A stretch of DNA of 39,289 nucleotides from Clostridia bacterium. GTDB lineage: Bacteria; Bacillota; Clostridia; Oscillospirales; CAG-272. Below, piece after piece: positions 8,186 to 15,328 of this stretch. Within the stretch, counting starts at the first letter, position 1. The number at the start of each line of letters is the position of its first letter. The stretch lies in assembly GCA_017461745.1 (NCBI GenBank), contig JAFTXE010000014.1, forward strand, positions 1 to 39,289. The letters are read 5' to 3'. Below the pieces are notes generated by a model. It had not been told where the DNA came from and made no database searches. It saw only the letters and a program-made list of their open reading frames with translations. The position numbers and the translations under genes were made by a program.

Positions 8186-8644
8186 ATGGAAGAAGAAAAA
8201 ATTCTTGATGAGTCGCTCTCCGAGGCGGATATTTCCGATGCGGGAGAGGCGGACGAGCTTGAGACGCTGAGAGCCGAGGTGGCAAGCTTGCGCGCCGAGC
8301 TTGAAGAAAAGAAGGCGATGGCAGAGGCAGTTACCGCGGAGCTTGCGGAGTTCAGCGAGCTTTTCCCCGAGACCGACGTTAAGTCTCTCCCCGAGGACGT
8401 CTGGGAAAGCGTAAGGTCGGGCAATTCCCTTGCGGCGTCGTTTGCTCTCTATAAGAAAAAGGCAGAGGCAAGAGACGCGCAGATAAGGGCGGTCAACGAG
8501 CAGAACGCCCGTATGTCCTCGGGCAAGCTCTCGGGCGGCGCGGCAGCTGAATATTTCACCCCAGCCGACGTCAGAGCCATGTCTCAGAGCGAGGTAAAGG
8601 CGAATTACAGCAAAATAATCGAGTCCATGAAAAAATGGAACTGA
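8186..8644 (+). CDS. Capsid scaffolding protein (putative)
   Basis: The 152-residue protein is acidic at the N-terminus. A strong coiled-coil stretch at about residues 25-60 is rich in E, A and L (ELETLRAEVASLRAELEEKK). It ends in YFTPADVRAMSQSEVKANY...MKKW, a tail often seen in small proteins encoded just before Clostridial phage coat genes. It has an excellent SD (AAAGGAGG, 5 nt). Size, composition and position between portal and coat point to scaffold. No protease motif is present, so processing would need an enzyme from elsewhere or no cleavage at all. Confidence 0.7.
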   Translation: MEEEKILDESLSEADISDAGEADELETLRAEVASLRAELEEKKAMAEAVTAELAEFSELFPETDVKSLPEDVWESVRSGNSLAASFALYKKKAEARDAQIRAVNEQNARMSSGKLSGGAAAEYFTPADVRAMSQSEVKANYSKIIESMKKWN

Positions 8645-8692
8645 AACAAAAATACTGAATTTAAATTTTTTAATTAAGAAAGGAATTTTATT

Positions 8693-9526
8693 ATGGCAAT
8701 TACTAATTTTATACCTACCGTTTGGAGCGAAACACTTTACACCGCGCTTGACAAGCAGTATATCGCGGTGGCAAACTGCAACAGAGAATTTGAGGGCGAG
8801 ATAAAGAACTGTGGCTCGGTGGTCAAGATATGCGGGGTCGGCGAGGTCACCGTTGACGATTACACCAAGAACACCGATATGAGCACGCCTCAGGCGCTCT
8901 CCGATACCGTCATGGAGCTGACTGTCGACAGAGCCAAGTATTTCAACTTCCAAATCGACGATATCGACCGCGCGCAGTGTACCCCCAAGCTCATGGACGC
9001 CGCTATGAAGGTAGCCGCAAGCGGACTTGCCAACGCCGCCGACAGATACGTTTACGGTCTTTACGAGAACGCGGACAACTACATTACCTGCGACGATACC
9101 AACGTTGATAACATAATGGACTACATCATTAAGGCGCGTCAGATGCTTTATGAGAACAACGTGACCGACTCCTCCGAGGTGGTTATCGAGGTAACGCCCA
9201 CCATCGCTTCCCTCATTCTCAAGGCTAAGATAAACCTTGGAAGCGACAACGGTGCGGCGCTTGAGAGCGGCTGTCTCGGCAGCATCGGCGGCTGTAAGGT
9301 ATACGTTTCCAACAACGTCTATACCTCCGAGGAGATAGACACCGTTTATCACAAGTGCTTCGTCCGCACCAAGCGCGCTATCGCCTTTGCAGAGCAGCTC
9401 TCCGAGATTGACGCTTACCGTCCCGAAAAGAGATTTGCCGACGCCGTCAAGGGGCTGCACCTCTACGGAGCGGAGATAGTATATCAGGGCGAAATAGTCG
9501 TTCTCAATCTCGGAATTACGGAGTAA
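8693..9526 (+). CDS. Phage major capsid (coat) protein
   Basis: This 277-residue protein begins MAITNFIPTVWSETLYTAL. It has the sequence pattern of HK97-fold coat proteins of the type that needs no N-terminal processing: early VNTVKICGVG-like strand, FNFQIDDIDRAQ, helical spine LMDAAMKVAASGLANAADRYVY and a C-terminal beta-rich end. It has a good SD (AAGAAAGGA). It is intact and lies directly after the scaffold gene. The short length is normal for compact coat proteins of small podovirus-like phages. Confidence 0.85.
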   Translation: MAITNFIPTVWSETLYTALDKQYIAVANCNREFEGEIKNCGSVVKICGVGEVTVDDYTKNTDMSTPQALSDTVMELTVDRAKYFNFQIDDIDRAQCTPKLMDAAMKVAASGLANAADRYVYGLYENADNYITCDDTNVDNIMDYIIKARQMLYENNVTDSSEVVIEVTPTIASLILKAKINLGSDNGAALESGCLGSIGGCKVYVSNNVYTSEEIDTVYHKCFVRTKRAIAFAEQLSEIDAYRPEKRFADAVKGLHLYGAEIVYQGEIVVLNLGITE

Positions 9527-9529
9527 TAT

Positions 9530-9922
9530 ATGACTCTTAAGGAAATTTACAAAAACGCGCTTGCGCTTCTTGCGGAAAGCCTTGACGTGTCTGACAACGA
9601 GGATTACGAGGAGCGAGCGCCCTACATTCTCGCAACGCTCTGCTCTCAGCTCAGCGGTTTAGACGCCGTGGCAAGAAGGATACTCGGAGAATCGGCGGCA
9701 ACGGCGTTCAACGAAATCTATCTGCCGCTGACCTCAAGCTTTCCTCTCCTCTCTCGCTTCGCCGCTCCCGCCGCTATTTATCTCGCCGCCATGCTCGTGC
9801 TTGACGACAACTCGGAGTTTGCGGACAAGCTGTACGCAATGTATTCCGACAGCATCTCGTCCATACACGACTCCATCTGCGGAGCGTCCGAGCAAACGGT
9901 CAACAGATATTTCGTTGATTAA
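9530..9922 (+). CDS. Head-tail connector-like protein (putative)
   Basis: This 130-residue, mostly helical protein starts 3 nt after the coat stop codon. Its SD GGAG overlaps the end of the coat gene, so the two are translationally linked. Small helical proteins at this place are usually head-completion or connector proteins. The sequence itself has no decisive motif. It is the last gene of the cassette: behind it come a tandem repeat and terminator-bearing repeat R2. Confidence 0.5.
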   Translation: MTLKEIYKNALALLAESLDVSDNEDYEERAPYILATLCSQLSGLDAVARRILGESAATAFNEIYLPLTSSFPLLSRFAAPAAIYLAAMLVLDDNSEFADKLYAMYSDSISSIHDSICGASEQTVNRYFVD

Positions 9923-9934
9923 CAGCGCCAAGTA

Positions 9935-9982
9935 AGGACGCGGAGACACAGGGACGCGAGGACGCGGAGACGCGGAGACGCG
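9935..9982. repeat. GGACGCGGAGA-type tandem repeat, array 1
   Basis: Degenerate copies of GGACGCG(A/G)GGA/GAGACGCG run for about 48 bp between the connector stop codon and repeat R2. Unit length varies between 8 and 10 bp. Related arrays are at 14896-14927, 15499-15544 and at the edges of the F elements. Confidence 0.75.
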
Positions 9983-10150
9983 ATTTTAGGGGGCTTTCTT
10001 TCGAGAAAGCCCCCATACCCCAAAGAACTCGAAAAAAATAAATAATAAGGCTGTTGGAATTTAGTGCTGTGCTTAATTTTAAGTACGGCATTTTTCTAAG
10101 GTGGAAACCACGTCAAATGCTGCTGCACATTTGACGGGTTTCTTTTTTAT
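9983..10150 (+). repeat. Dispersed repeat R, copy 2, 3' of head cassette
   Basis: Hairpin 1 here is GGGGGCTTTC/GAAAGCCCCC (9989-10014), a different stem from copies 1, 4, 6 and 7 but with the same TTTCGA loop. The body and terminal hairpin follow; the latter reads CGTCAAATG/CATTTGACG, with a U-A pair where R1 and R6 have C-G. A T-run ends it. It presumably terminates the phage cassette transcript. Confidence 0.85.
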
Positions 10151-10174
10151 TGAAAAAGAAAGTGCGAATACCTA

Positions 10175-10229
10175 CAAAGGCTCTCCTTGTAGGAGAGCTG
10201 TCAGCGCAAGCTGACTGAGAGGTTTACCA
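10175..10229 (+). repeat. Short double-hairpin repeat T, copy 2
   Basis: This is a near-identical partner of 2575-2626. TCTCCTTGTAGGAGA and GTCAGCGCAAGCTGAC form two small perfect hairpins, followed by TGAGAGGTTTACC. Together with flanking R and G units it forms the right member of the direct repeat bracketing the phage cassette. Confidence 0.8.
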
Positions 10230-10255
10230 ATACACGCACCATGCTTGCCCTCACT

Positions 10256-10635
10256 GTGTCATCCTGAGCGAAGTCACAAAGAAGGAATAAAATTGCTGTC
10301 GTCCTATGTTCCCTTGTGACGTAGTCGAACTTTTTGGGAGACGAGGGACGAGTCGAGCAAAAAGCGACGAACGGAGCGCAAGCGGAGTGAGGAAGGGATC
10401 TACTTCGATTTATTGCTATCCCTTTTGTGCTTAAAAGTTACATTCTCTCAGCAATATAAAAGTAACACTTGCGCAAAGAAGGTTATCGAAAGCCGTTAGT
10501 AGATCCCTGCCTCGCGTTGCTCGTTGCTTTCCGCTCGGTTCGTTCCTCTCCTCTCGGAAAGTTCGACTGCGTCACAAGATATTATTAATTCGCTTTAATA
10601 TAATCCGTGCGTTGTGACTCCGCTCAGGATGACAC
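10256..10635. repeat. 380-bp palindromic repeat G, copy 2
   Basis: This is the largest G unit. GTGTCATCCTGAGCG at the left pairs with CGCTCAGGATGACAC at the right. AGTCACAA pairs with TTGTGACT, GTCGAACTTT with AAAGTTCGAC, and GGGATCTAC with GTAGATCCC. The two arms make up most of the 380 bp, with an AT-rich middle. It contains a further short repeat (AAAAGTAACACTTGCGCAAAGA, here named S) at 10458-10479. No coding potential is seen. Confidence 0.8.
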
Positions 10636-10684
10636 GTTGGGGTGAAGATAGTGCGAAGTCATAAAAAACAAAATAAATAAACTA

Positions 10685-10702
10685 CCCGACCAATCATAAT
10701 TT
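10685..10702 (-). repeat. Short anchor AATTATGATTNGTCGGG
   Basis: A 17-18 bp motif (minus strand AAATTATGATTGGTCGGG) recurs at 2901-2914, 24564-24579, 32082-32096 and 39084-39097, each time at the edge of a palindromic unit. From here to the tRNA promoter (10800) the sequence is AT-rich with nothing else recognisable. Confidence 0.55.
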
Positions 10703-10799
10703 GAATTGTTACTCACGCGCTACACAAAATAAATTTACCCAGCTCTTTTTCTCGCATAAAAATATTTTTTATTTTTATCGAAAAAATTCTAAAAAGCTC

Positions 10800-10828
10800 T
10801 TGACAAAAGACGAATTATCTGTTATAAT
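10800..10828 (+). promoter_or_regulatory. Consensus sigma-A promoter of tRNA-Thr
   Basis: TTGACA (10800-10805) and TATAAT (10823-10828) with a 17-bp spacer: a perfect consensus, with the tRNA starting 12 nt after the -10. Confidence 0.95.
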
Positions 10829-10840
10829 ACTAAAGTCGTC

Positions 10841-10916
10841 GCTGGTATGGCTCAGTCGGTAGAGCACGTCATTGGTAATGACGAGGTCATCAGTTCGATT
10901 CTGATTACCAGCTCCA
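10841..10916 (+). tRNA. tRNA-Thr (anticodon GGU)
   Basis: The 76-nt sequence folds as a cloverleaf. Acceptor GCTGGTA/TACCAGC, D-arm GCTC/GAGC, anticodon stem CGTCA/TGACG around loop TTGGTAA (anticodon GGT), and T-arm ATCAG-TTCGATT-CTGAT are all present. The 3' CCA is encoded. It is a single-gene unit with its own consensus promoter and terminator. Confidence 0.97.
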
Positions 10917-10917
10917 C

Positions 10918-10951
10918 ACCCTCGTATCCAAAAGGATACGAGGGTATTTTT
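10918..10951 (+). terminator. Intrinsic terminator of tRNA-Thr
   Basis: ACCCTCGTATCC and GGATACGAGGGT form a perfect 12-bp stem with an AAAA loop, followed by ATTTTTG. Confidence 0.92.
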
Positions 10952-10972
10952 GTTCTTATTAGCCTTAATTGA

Positions 10973-11010
10973 TTTATCGGGGGACGCGAATGAAGGCGTC
11001 CCCCGATAAA
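10973..11010. terminator. Hairpin 3' of the LURP-one gene
   Basis: TTTATCGGGGGACGC pairs perfectly with GCGTCCCCCGATAAA (15 bp) just past the stop codon of the minus-strand gene at 11012. There is no clear U-run on either side, so it may be a Rho-independent terminator of weak type or an RNA 3' stabiliser. The GGGGGACGC sequence echoes the tandem repeats elsewhere. Confidence 0.55.
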
Positions 11011-11011
11011 C

Positions 11012-11488
11012 TCAATAATTATCCTGTGCGTCTATACAAGCGTCGATAACAAGCACCACCGCAAGCGCGTTGACCTCGTCAACACCCTCGGCAACTCTTA
11101 TCTCATACGCGTCGCCGAGTGTAAACCACTCCTTTGACACCGAAGCCACGCTAAGACCGTAATTGGTTATCTCATAGCAATGGGCGAAGAAATCCCCGTG
11201 AACTCTCCAGCCAAGACCGTCCACGTCGTATTCCTGCTTGAAAAACGTAAACTCCTTAATTATCTGCGCAATAACGTATCCCTGTCTGTAAACGTTATAT
11301 CTCGGGTTAAATGAAAACAGCTTCTGCTCGATATACGCAAGCTCATTTCCCGCCGTATCGTAAAGATGAAGCTTCTTGCCGAAGGTAAACACCTCGCCCT
11401 CGACATAATATCTTTCATTGCCGAACTCGTCGTAAATTGAAAATTTATCTCCCCAAGTAAAAATACGTTGCTTTATGTAAAGGTTCAT
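11012..11488 (-). CDS. LURP-one-related (tubby-like) family protein
   Basis: The 158-residue protein matches the LURP-one-related/YxjI pattern. It has the N-terminal YIKQRIFTWGDKFSIYDE followed by successive beta hairpins that repeat 'F..G.KLHLYD..GNELAYIEQKLFSF.PRY.VY'. The family folds as a 12-stranded barrel around a helix, like the tubby C-terminal domain, and bacterial members have no settled function. The SD GGAGG stands 6 nt before the ATG. It is monocistronic and lies head to head with the antitoxin RNA promoter at 11546. No promoter of its own is obvious. Confidence 0.85.
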   Translation of the reverse strand: MNLYIKQRIFTWGDKFSIYDEFGNERYYVEGEVFTFGKKLHLYDTAGNELAYIEQKLFSFNPRYNVYRQGYVIAQIIKEFTFFKQEYDVDGLGWRVHGDFFAHCYEITNYGLSVASVSKEWFTLGDAYEIRVAEGVDEVNALAVVLVIDACIDAQDNY

Positions 11489-11545
11489 ATCACGTCCTCC
11501 AATCGTTAAAATAATTTACTGTCATCGATAATTTTCCAAAATCTC

Positions 11546-11574
11546 TTGACAACACTTTGAAATTAGTGTATAAT
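11546..11574 (+). promoter_or_regulatory. Consensus promoter of antitoxin RNA
   Basis: TTGACA (11546-11551) and TATAAT (11569-11574) with a 17-bp spacer. No plus-strand ORF follows. Transcription from about 11581 would run into the shared terminator at 11627-11669. Confidence 0.85.
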
Positions 11575-11580
11575 GATAAT

Positions 11581-11669
11581 GGAGAGAGTTATCGATGACG
11601 GTTGCTCCCTTAAAATTGGTTTAGAAAATAAACCGCCTTATGTGGAAGTGAGGCGGTTTATTTCTTTTT
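11581..11669 (+). ncRNA. Predicted antisense antitoxin RNA (type I)
   Basis: About 90 nt runs from the predicted start behind a perfect promoter to the U-tract after hairpin AATAAACCGCC/GGCGGTTTATT. It is non-coding and overlaps the 3' end and terminator of the convergently transcribed toxin mRNA, as in txpA/ratA and bsrG/SR4 loci. Its segment GCTCCCTT (11603-11610) is also complementary to the AGGGAG of the toxin SD. Its first 30 nt resemble the 5' end of the toxin mRNA, so the two transcripts begin alike. It would act by pairing with the toxin mRNA; this is inference from the arrangement. Confidence 0.7.
11627..11669. terminator. Shared bidirectional terminator
   Basis: An 11-bp perfect stem AATAAACCGCC (11627-11637)/GGCGGTTTATT (11652-11662) has TTTCTTTTT on the plus side. 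On the minus side it has ATTTTCTAAACCAATTTT. It ends both the toxin mRNA and the facing antitoxin RNA. The toxin stop codon lies within the right arm. Confidence 0.8.
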
Positions 11670-11747
11670 GTATATGTTTAGCACAAGACCTATTACTGAC
11701 ACAAGCAGTGAACAGAAAAGGAAAAGTGATTCCCATGTTATGAACAT
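11658..11747 (-). CDS. Small hydrophobic type I toxin (TxpA/holin-like)
   Basis: A 29-codon ORF encodes one hydrophobic helix (residues ~6-25, SLFLFCSLLVSVIGLVLNIY) and ends KKK. An F-I-T-W-E segment stands in front. This is the layout of small membrane toxins annotated as 'putative holin-like toxin' or TxpA-like. A second in-frame ATG two codons upstream (11753) is only 3 nt from the SD, so I prefer 11747 (AGGGAG at 8 nt). The SD is buried in a CCTCA/TGAGG hairpin of the leader. An upstream pair CTTCCTC/GAGGAAG could add metastable structure. Both are usual in type I toxin mRNAs. Confidence 0.75.
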   Translation of the reverse strand: MFITWESLFLFCSLLVSVIGLVLNIYKKK

Positions 11748-11877
11748 AAGCATCTCTCCCTCATTTATATTGAGGAAGGCAAAAAGAAATTTGACACTTC
11801 CTCTACTTTTATGAATAAAATGAGGAAGCAACCGCCATTATCAAAGACAACTCTCTCCGAGCATTACTGCTGAATAT

Positions 11878-11906
11878 ATTATACCATATCTTTATTTCTT
11901 TGTCAA
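11878..11906 (-). promoter_or_regulatory. Consensus promoter of the toxin mRNA
   Basis: On the minus strand TTGACA (11906-11901) and TATAAT (11883-11878) are separated by 17 bp. The transcript would start near 11871, giving a leader of about 120 nt before the toxin SD. Confidence 0.85.
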
Positions 11907-11934
11907 TCAATCGCAATAAATTCCCGCAAAGCTC

Positions 11935-11963
11935 TTGACTTTTCTGAAATGATATGTTATAAT
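11935..11963 (+). promoter_or_regulatory. Promoter of valS
   Basis: TTGACT (11935-11940), 17-bp spacer, TATAAT (11958-11963). It drives the T-box leader. It lies only 29 bp from the divergent toxin promoter. Confidence 0.9.
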
Positions 11964-11971
11964 CTATTTTG

Positions 11972-12201
11972 TATGTAAAGACTTTGACGAGGAGTAGTAC
12001 GCAAGGGGTTCTGCCTCAGAGAGCGAACGGTTGGTGTGAGTTCGCGCGGGATTTTGCGGAAGTCGCCTTTGAGTTGCTTGGGTGAAAACGCGCTTTGCGC
12101 CGTTTAGCTCTTGACGGTTTCCACCGTTATCGGATCTGAGTTATAAATTCAGGTGGTACCGCGTGCTCCACGCCCTGACAGACGGGCTGTGGAGTTTTTT
12201 T
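11972..12201 (+). promoter_or_regulatory. T-box riboswitch (valine) of valS
   Basis: The leader has the usual T-box order. Stem I contains GAGGAGTAGTAC. A specifier region GGAAGTCGCCTTTGAG has GUC (12062-12064) as the probable Val codon. The T-box AGGTGGTACCGCG (12151-12163) contains the UGGU bulge that pairs with an uncharged ACCA end. The terminator follows: CTCCACGCCC/GGGCTGTGGAG plus seven T (12166-12201). Uncharged tRNA-Val should favour the antiterminator and so expression of valS. Confidence 0.93.
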
Positions 12202-12241
12202 GTTTTGTTTTTAATTTTATTACTATATAAGGAGATTTACC

Positions 12242-14890
12242 ATGAATTCTTACAACGAATTACCAAAGGTATATTCCCCTCAGGACTTCGAGGACAGAAT
12301 ATATCAGAATTGGTGCGACAAGGGTTATTTTACCCCCGACGTAAACAACCCCGCGCCTGCCTTCACCGTCGTTATTCCCCCTCCAAACGTTACGGGTCAG
12401 CTCCATATGGGTCACGCCCTTGACGAAACTCTTCAGGACATTCTCGTCCGCTACAAGAGAATGCAGGGCTTCAACACCCTTTGGGTCCCGGGTACTGACC
12501 ACGCGGGTATTGCTACTCAGATAAAGGTTGAGGAGCAGCTCAGAGTCAACGAGGGACTTACCCGTTACGACCTCGGTCGCGACGCATTCCTTGAGCGCGT
12601 CTGGGATTGGAAGCATCAGTACGGCAGCCGCATTATAAGCCAGCTCAAAAAGCTCGGCGCGTCTTGCGACTGGTCACGTGAGCGCTTCACCATGGACGAG
12701 GGATGCTCCAAGGCTGTCCGCGAAGTATTCGTCAACCTTTACGACAAGGGACTTATATACAGAGGTAACAGAATTATCAACTGGTGTCCTCACTGTATAA
12801 CCGCGCTCTCCGACGCTGAGGTTGAATACTCCGAGCAGGACGGATACTTCTGGCACATCAAGTATCCCATCAAGGGCGAGGACGGCTTCGTTGAGGTCGC
12901 TACCACGCGTCCTGAGACCATGTTCGGTGATACCGCCGTTGCCGTTAACCCCAACGACGAGGCAACCAAGCATCTTATCGGAAAGACGCTTATTCTCCCC
13001 ATAGTAAACAGAGAGATACCCGTCGTTGCCGACGATTACGTTGAGATAGGCTTCGGTACGGGCTGTGTTAAAATTACCCCCGCGCACGACCCCAACGACT
13101 TCCTCGTCGGTCAGCGCCATAATTTAGAGCAGATAAAGGTCATGAACGACGACGCCACGATGAACGGCTTCGCGGGCAAATACGAGGGCATGGACAGATA
13201 CGCCTGCCGCAAGGCTCTCGTTGCTGACCTTGAAGCAGAGGGATATATCATAAAGACCGTTCCTCACAAGCACAACGTCGGCTCTTGCTACCGTTGCGGC
13301 ACTACGGTTGAGCCCCTGACCTCTAATCAGTGGTTCGTTAAGATGGAGCCGCTCGCAAAGCCCGCTCTTGAGGTAGTTCGCGACGGCACCGTAAAGTTCG
13401 TTCCCGAGCGCTTCAGCAAGATCTACGTCAACTGGATGGAAAACGTTCACGACTGGTGCATCTCCCGTCAGCTCTGGTGGGGTCACAGAATTCCCGCCTT
13501 CTACTGTACGGAGTGCGGCGAGATGACCGTTTCCAAGACGGATATCGATAAGTGTCCCAAGTGTCAGGGTAAGGTCACGCAGGAAAACGACGTCCTCGAC
13601 ACATGGTTCTCCTCGGCTCTTTGGCCCTTCTCTACCCTCGGCTTCCCCGAAAAGACCGCCGAGCTTGAAAAGTATTATCCCACGAGCGCGCTCGTTACGG
13701 GCTACGATATTATATTCTTCTGGGTTGCCCGCATGATATTCTCGGGACTTGAGCATATGGGTAAAGAGCCCTTCAATACGGTATTCATTCACGGACTTGT
13801 TCGTGACGCTCAGGGACGCAAGATGTCGAAATCGCTCGGCAACGGAATTGACCCGCTTGAAATTATCCGCAAATACGGCGCTGACGCTCTGCGTTACGCT
13901 CTCGCTACGGGTAACTCCCCCGGAAACGATATGCGCTTCTCCGACGAGAAGATAGAGGCGGCAAGAAACTTTGCCAACAAGCTCTGGAACGCTTCGAGAT
14001 TCGTTCGTATGAACCTCACTATCGACGAGATAAAGCTTCCGAGCGCGGACAAGCTTGCGGCTGAGGATAAGTGGATACTTGACAAGTTCAACAGCCTTTG
14101 CGCTGAGGTAACCTCCTCTCTCGACAAATACGAGGTCGGAGTTGCGCTCGCTTCTATTTACGATTTCACATGGGACGTTTTCTGCGATTGGTACATTGAG
14201 CTTACCAAGGCGCGTCTCAACGAAAAGGAGACCGAGGGCAATATCATCGCGCAGAACGTTCTCGCTTACGTTCTGACGGGAACGCTCAAGCTCCTGCACC
14301 CCTTCATTCCCTTTATCACCGAGGAAATATATCAGTCACTGCCTCATACCGACGAGAGCATAATGATTTCGGAATATCCCAAGTTCGACAGTGCGCTGAC
14401 GTTTACCGCTGACAGCGAGAACATGACCAAGGTCATCGCCGCTATAAAGGCTATCCGCGCGCGCAGAAACGAGATGAACGTACCTCCTTCAAGAAAGGCT
14501 AAGGTCTACGTCGCTACAAGGTATACCGATGCGTTCAACGATAGCTCCAAGGTATTCTTTGCCCGTCTTGCTTCCGCCTCCGACGTTGAGATTGCGGACA
14601 GCTTTGAGGGTGTTATCTCCGCTGACGACGCCGTTCAGATAATCACCGACTCTGCAACCATTTTCCTTCCTCTTTCGGATATCATAGATACCGAGAAGGA
14701 GCTTGCGAGACTTACGGGCGAGGAAAAGAAGCTCATCGGTGAGATTGAGAGACTTGAAAAGAAGCTCTCCAACGAAGGCTTTGTGGCAAAAGCTCCCGCG
14801 GCTGTCGTCGAGGGCGAAAAGGCTAAGCTCGCTAAATACCGCGAAAACCTTGAAGGCGTTAAAATAGCGCTTGCGAAGCTCAGAAGTTAG
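12242..14890 (+). CDS. valS: Valyl-tRNA synthetase
   Basis: The 882-residue class I enzyme charges tRNA-Val. The HIGH motif is HMGH at 55-58 (after PPPNVTGQL). The KMSKS motif is at about 527-531 (GRKMSKSLGNG). The editing domain lies between them (TTRPETMFGDTAVAV). The C-terminus is a basic coiled coil (ELARLTGEEKKLIGEIERLEKKL) characteristic of ValRS rather than IleRS. The SD AAGGAG is 7 nt from the ATG. A Cys pair region (CTECGEMTV... CPKCQGK) forms the usual zinc knuckle. Expression is controlled by the T-box leader. Repeat R3 follows the stop codon after 5 nt. Confidence 0.98.
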   Translation: MNSYNELPKVYSPQDFEDRIYQNWCDKGYFTPDVNNPAPAFTVVIPPPNVTGQLHMGHALDETLQDILVRYKRMQGFNTLWVPGTDHAGIATQIKVEEQLRVNEGLTRYDLGRDAFLERVWDWKHQYGSRIISQLKKLGASCDWSRERFTMDEGCSKAVREVFVNLYDKGLIYRGNRIINWCPHCITALSDAEVEYSEQDGYFWHIKYPIKGEDGFVEVATTRPETMFGDTAVAVNPNDEATKHLIGKTLILPIVNREIPVVADDYVEIGFGTGCVKITPAHDPNDFLVGQRHNLEQIKVMNDDATMNGFAGKYEGMDRYACRKALVADLEAEGYIIKTVPHKHNVGSCYRCGTTVEPLTSNQWFVKMEPLAKPALEVVRDGTVKFVPERFSKIYVNWMENVHDWCISRQLWWGHRIPAFYCTECGEMTVSKTDIDKCPKCQGKVTQENDVLDTWFSSALWPFSTLGFPEKTAELEKYYPTSALVTGYDIIFFWVARMIFSGLEHMGKEPFNTVFIHGLVRDAQGRKMSKSLGNGIDPLEIIRKYGADALRYALATGNSPGNDMRFSDEKIEAARNFANKLWNASRFVRMNLTIDEIKLPSADKLAAEDKWILDKFNSLCAEVTSSLDKYEVGVALASIYDFTWDVFCDWYIELTKARLNEKETEGNIIAQNVLAYVLTGTLKLLHPFIPFITEEIYQSLPHTDESIMISEYPKFDSALTFTADSENMTKVIAAIKAIRARRNEMNVPPSRKAKVYVATRYTDAFNDSSKVFFARLASASDVEIADSFEGVISADDAVQIITDSATIFLPLSDIIDTEKELARLTGEEKKLIGEIERLEKKLSNEGFVAKAPAAVVEGEKAKLAKYRENLEGVKIALAKLRS

Positions 14891-14895
14891 TTTGT

Positions 14896-14927
14896 GAGGA
14901 CGCGAGGACGCGAGGACGCGAGGACGC
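14896..14927. repeat. (GAGGACGC)4 tandem repeat, array 2
   Basis: Four exact copies of the 8-mer GAGGACGC stand between the valS stop codon and R3. Slipped-strand changes in copy number are likely here. Confidence 0.9.
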
Positions 14928-15095
14928 GATTTTTGGGGTCTTTCTTTCGGAGAAAGACCCCAAGCCCCAAAGAACTTGTGAAAAATAAATAATAAGGTTG
15001 TTAAAATTTAGTGCTGTGTGTAATTAAGGGCATGGTACTTTCTAAGGTGGAAACCGCGTCAAACGCTGCTGCACGTTTGACGGGTTTCTTTTTTA
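14928..15095 (+). repeat. Dispersed repeat R, copy 3, 3' of valS
   Basis: Hairpin 1 is GGGGTCTTTC/GAAAGACCCC (loop TTTCGGA), similar to R5 and different from the R1/R6 type. The body is slightly more divergent (TAATTAAGGGCATGGTAC). The terminal hairpin CGTCAAACG/CGTTTGACG and GGGTTTCTTTTTTA follow. It is likely the valS terminator. With R4 (inverted, 15329-15498) it encloses a 230-bp spacer. Confidence 0.85.
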
Positions 15096-15129
15096 TTTAA
15101 AGGTGCGATGAGGATACCTTTCAAAATGG

Positions 15130-15300
15130 TCTCCCCTACCGCAAGGGTTCAATATACACACTATGTTCGCACTTTCCCCGTGTCATTCTGAGCAGATGAG
15201 ATTTAGAGGGTGAACCTAATACACAATGCGACAATGTTTGCGTAAGCAAACTTGGGACGGAGCGTAGCGGAGTGCGTATATTGAACCCTCGCCCCTACAG
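15130..15300. repeat. Composite palindrome between R3 and R4 (G copy 3)
   Basis: CAAGGGTTCAATATACACAC (15142-15161) is near-perfectly complementary to 15272-15291. Inside lies GTGTCATTCTGAGCAGATGAG, the left arm of a G unit, and a segment GACAATGTTTGCG...AAGCAAACTTGGGACGGAGCG shared with G copy 4 (32155-32195). So one palindrome appears nested in another. Confidence 0.7.
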
Positions 15301-15328
15301 TTTTGAGAGGTTTCCTACCGCATCTTTC

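Noticed and set aside
8093..9460. 455-codon open frame on the minus strand opposite the coat and scaffold genes
   Set aside because: It is a shadow of the plus-strand genes caused by codon bias. It has no SD and no recognisable protein features, and the coat gene on the other strand is well supported.
9530..9922. Connector gene as a head maturation protease
   Set aside because: It has no Ser/His/Asp motif and is only 130 residues, mostly helical.
13124..14299. 391-codon minus-strand frame opposite valS
   Set aside because: It lies fully within valS, has no SD and no family resemblance, and matches the expected antisense frame of a strongly biased gene.
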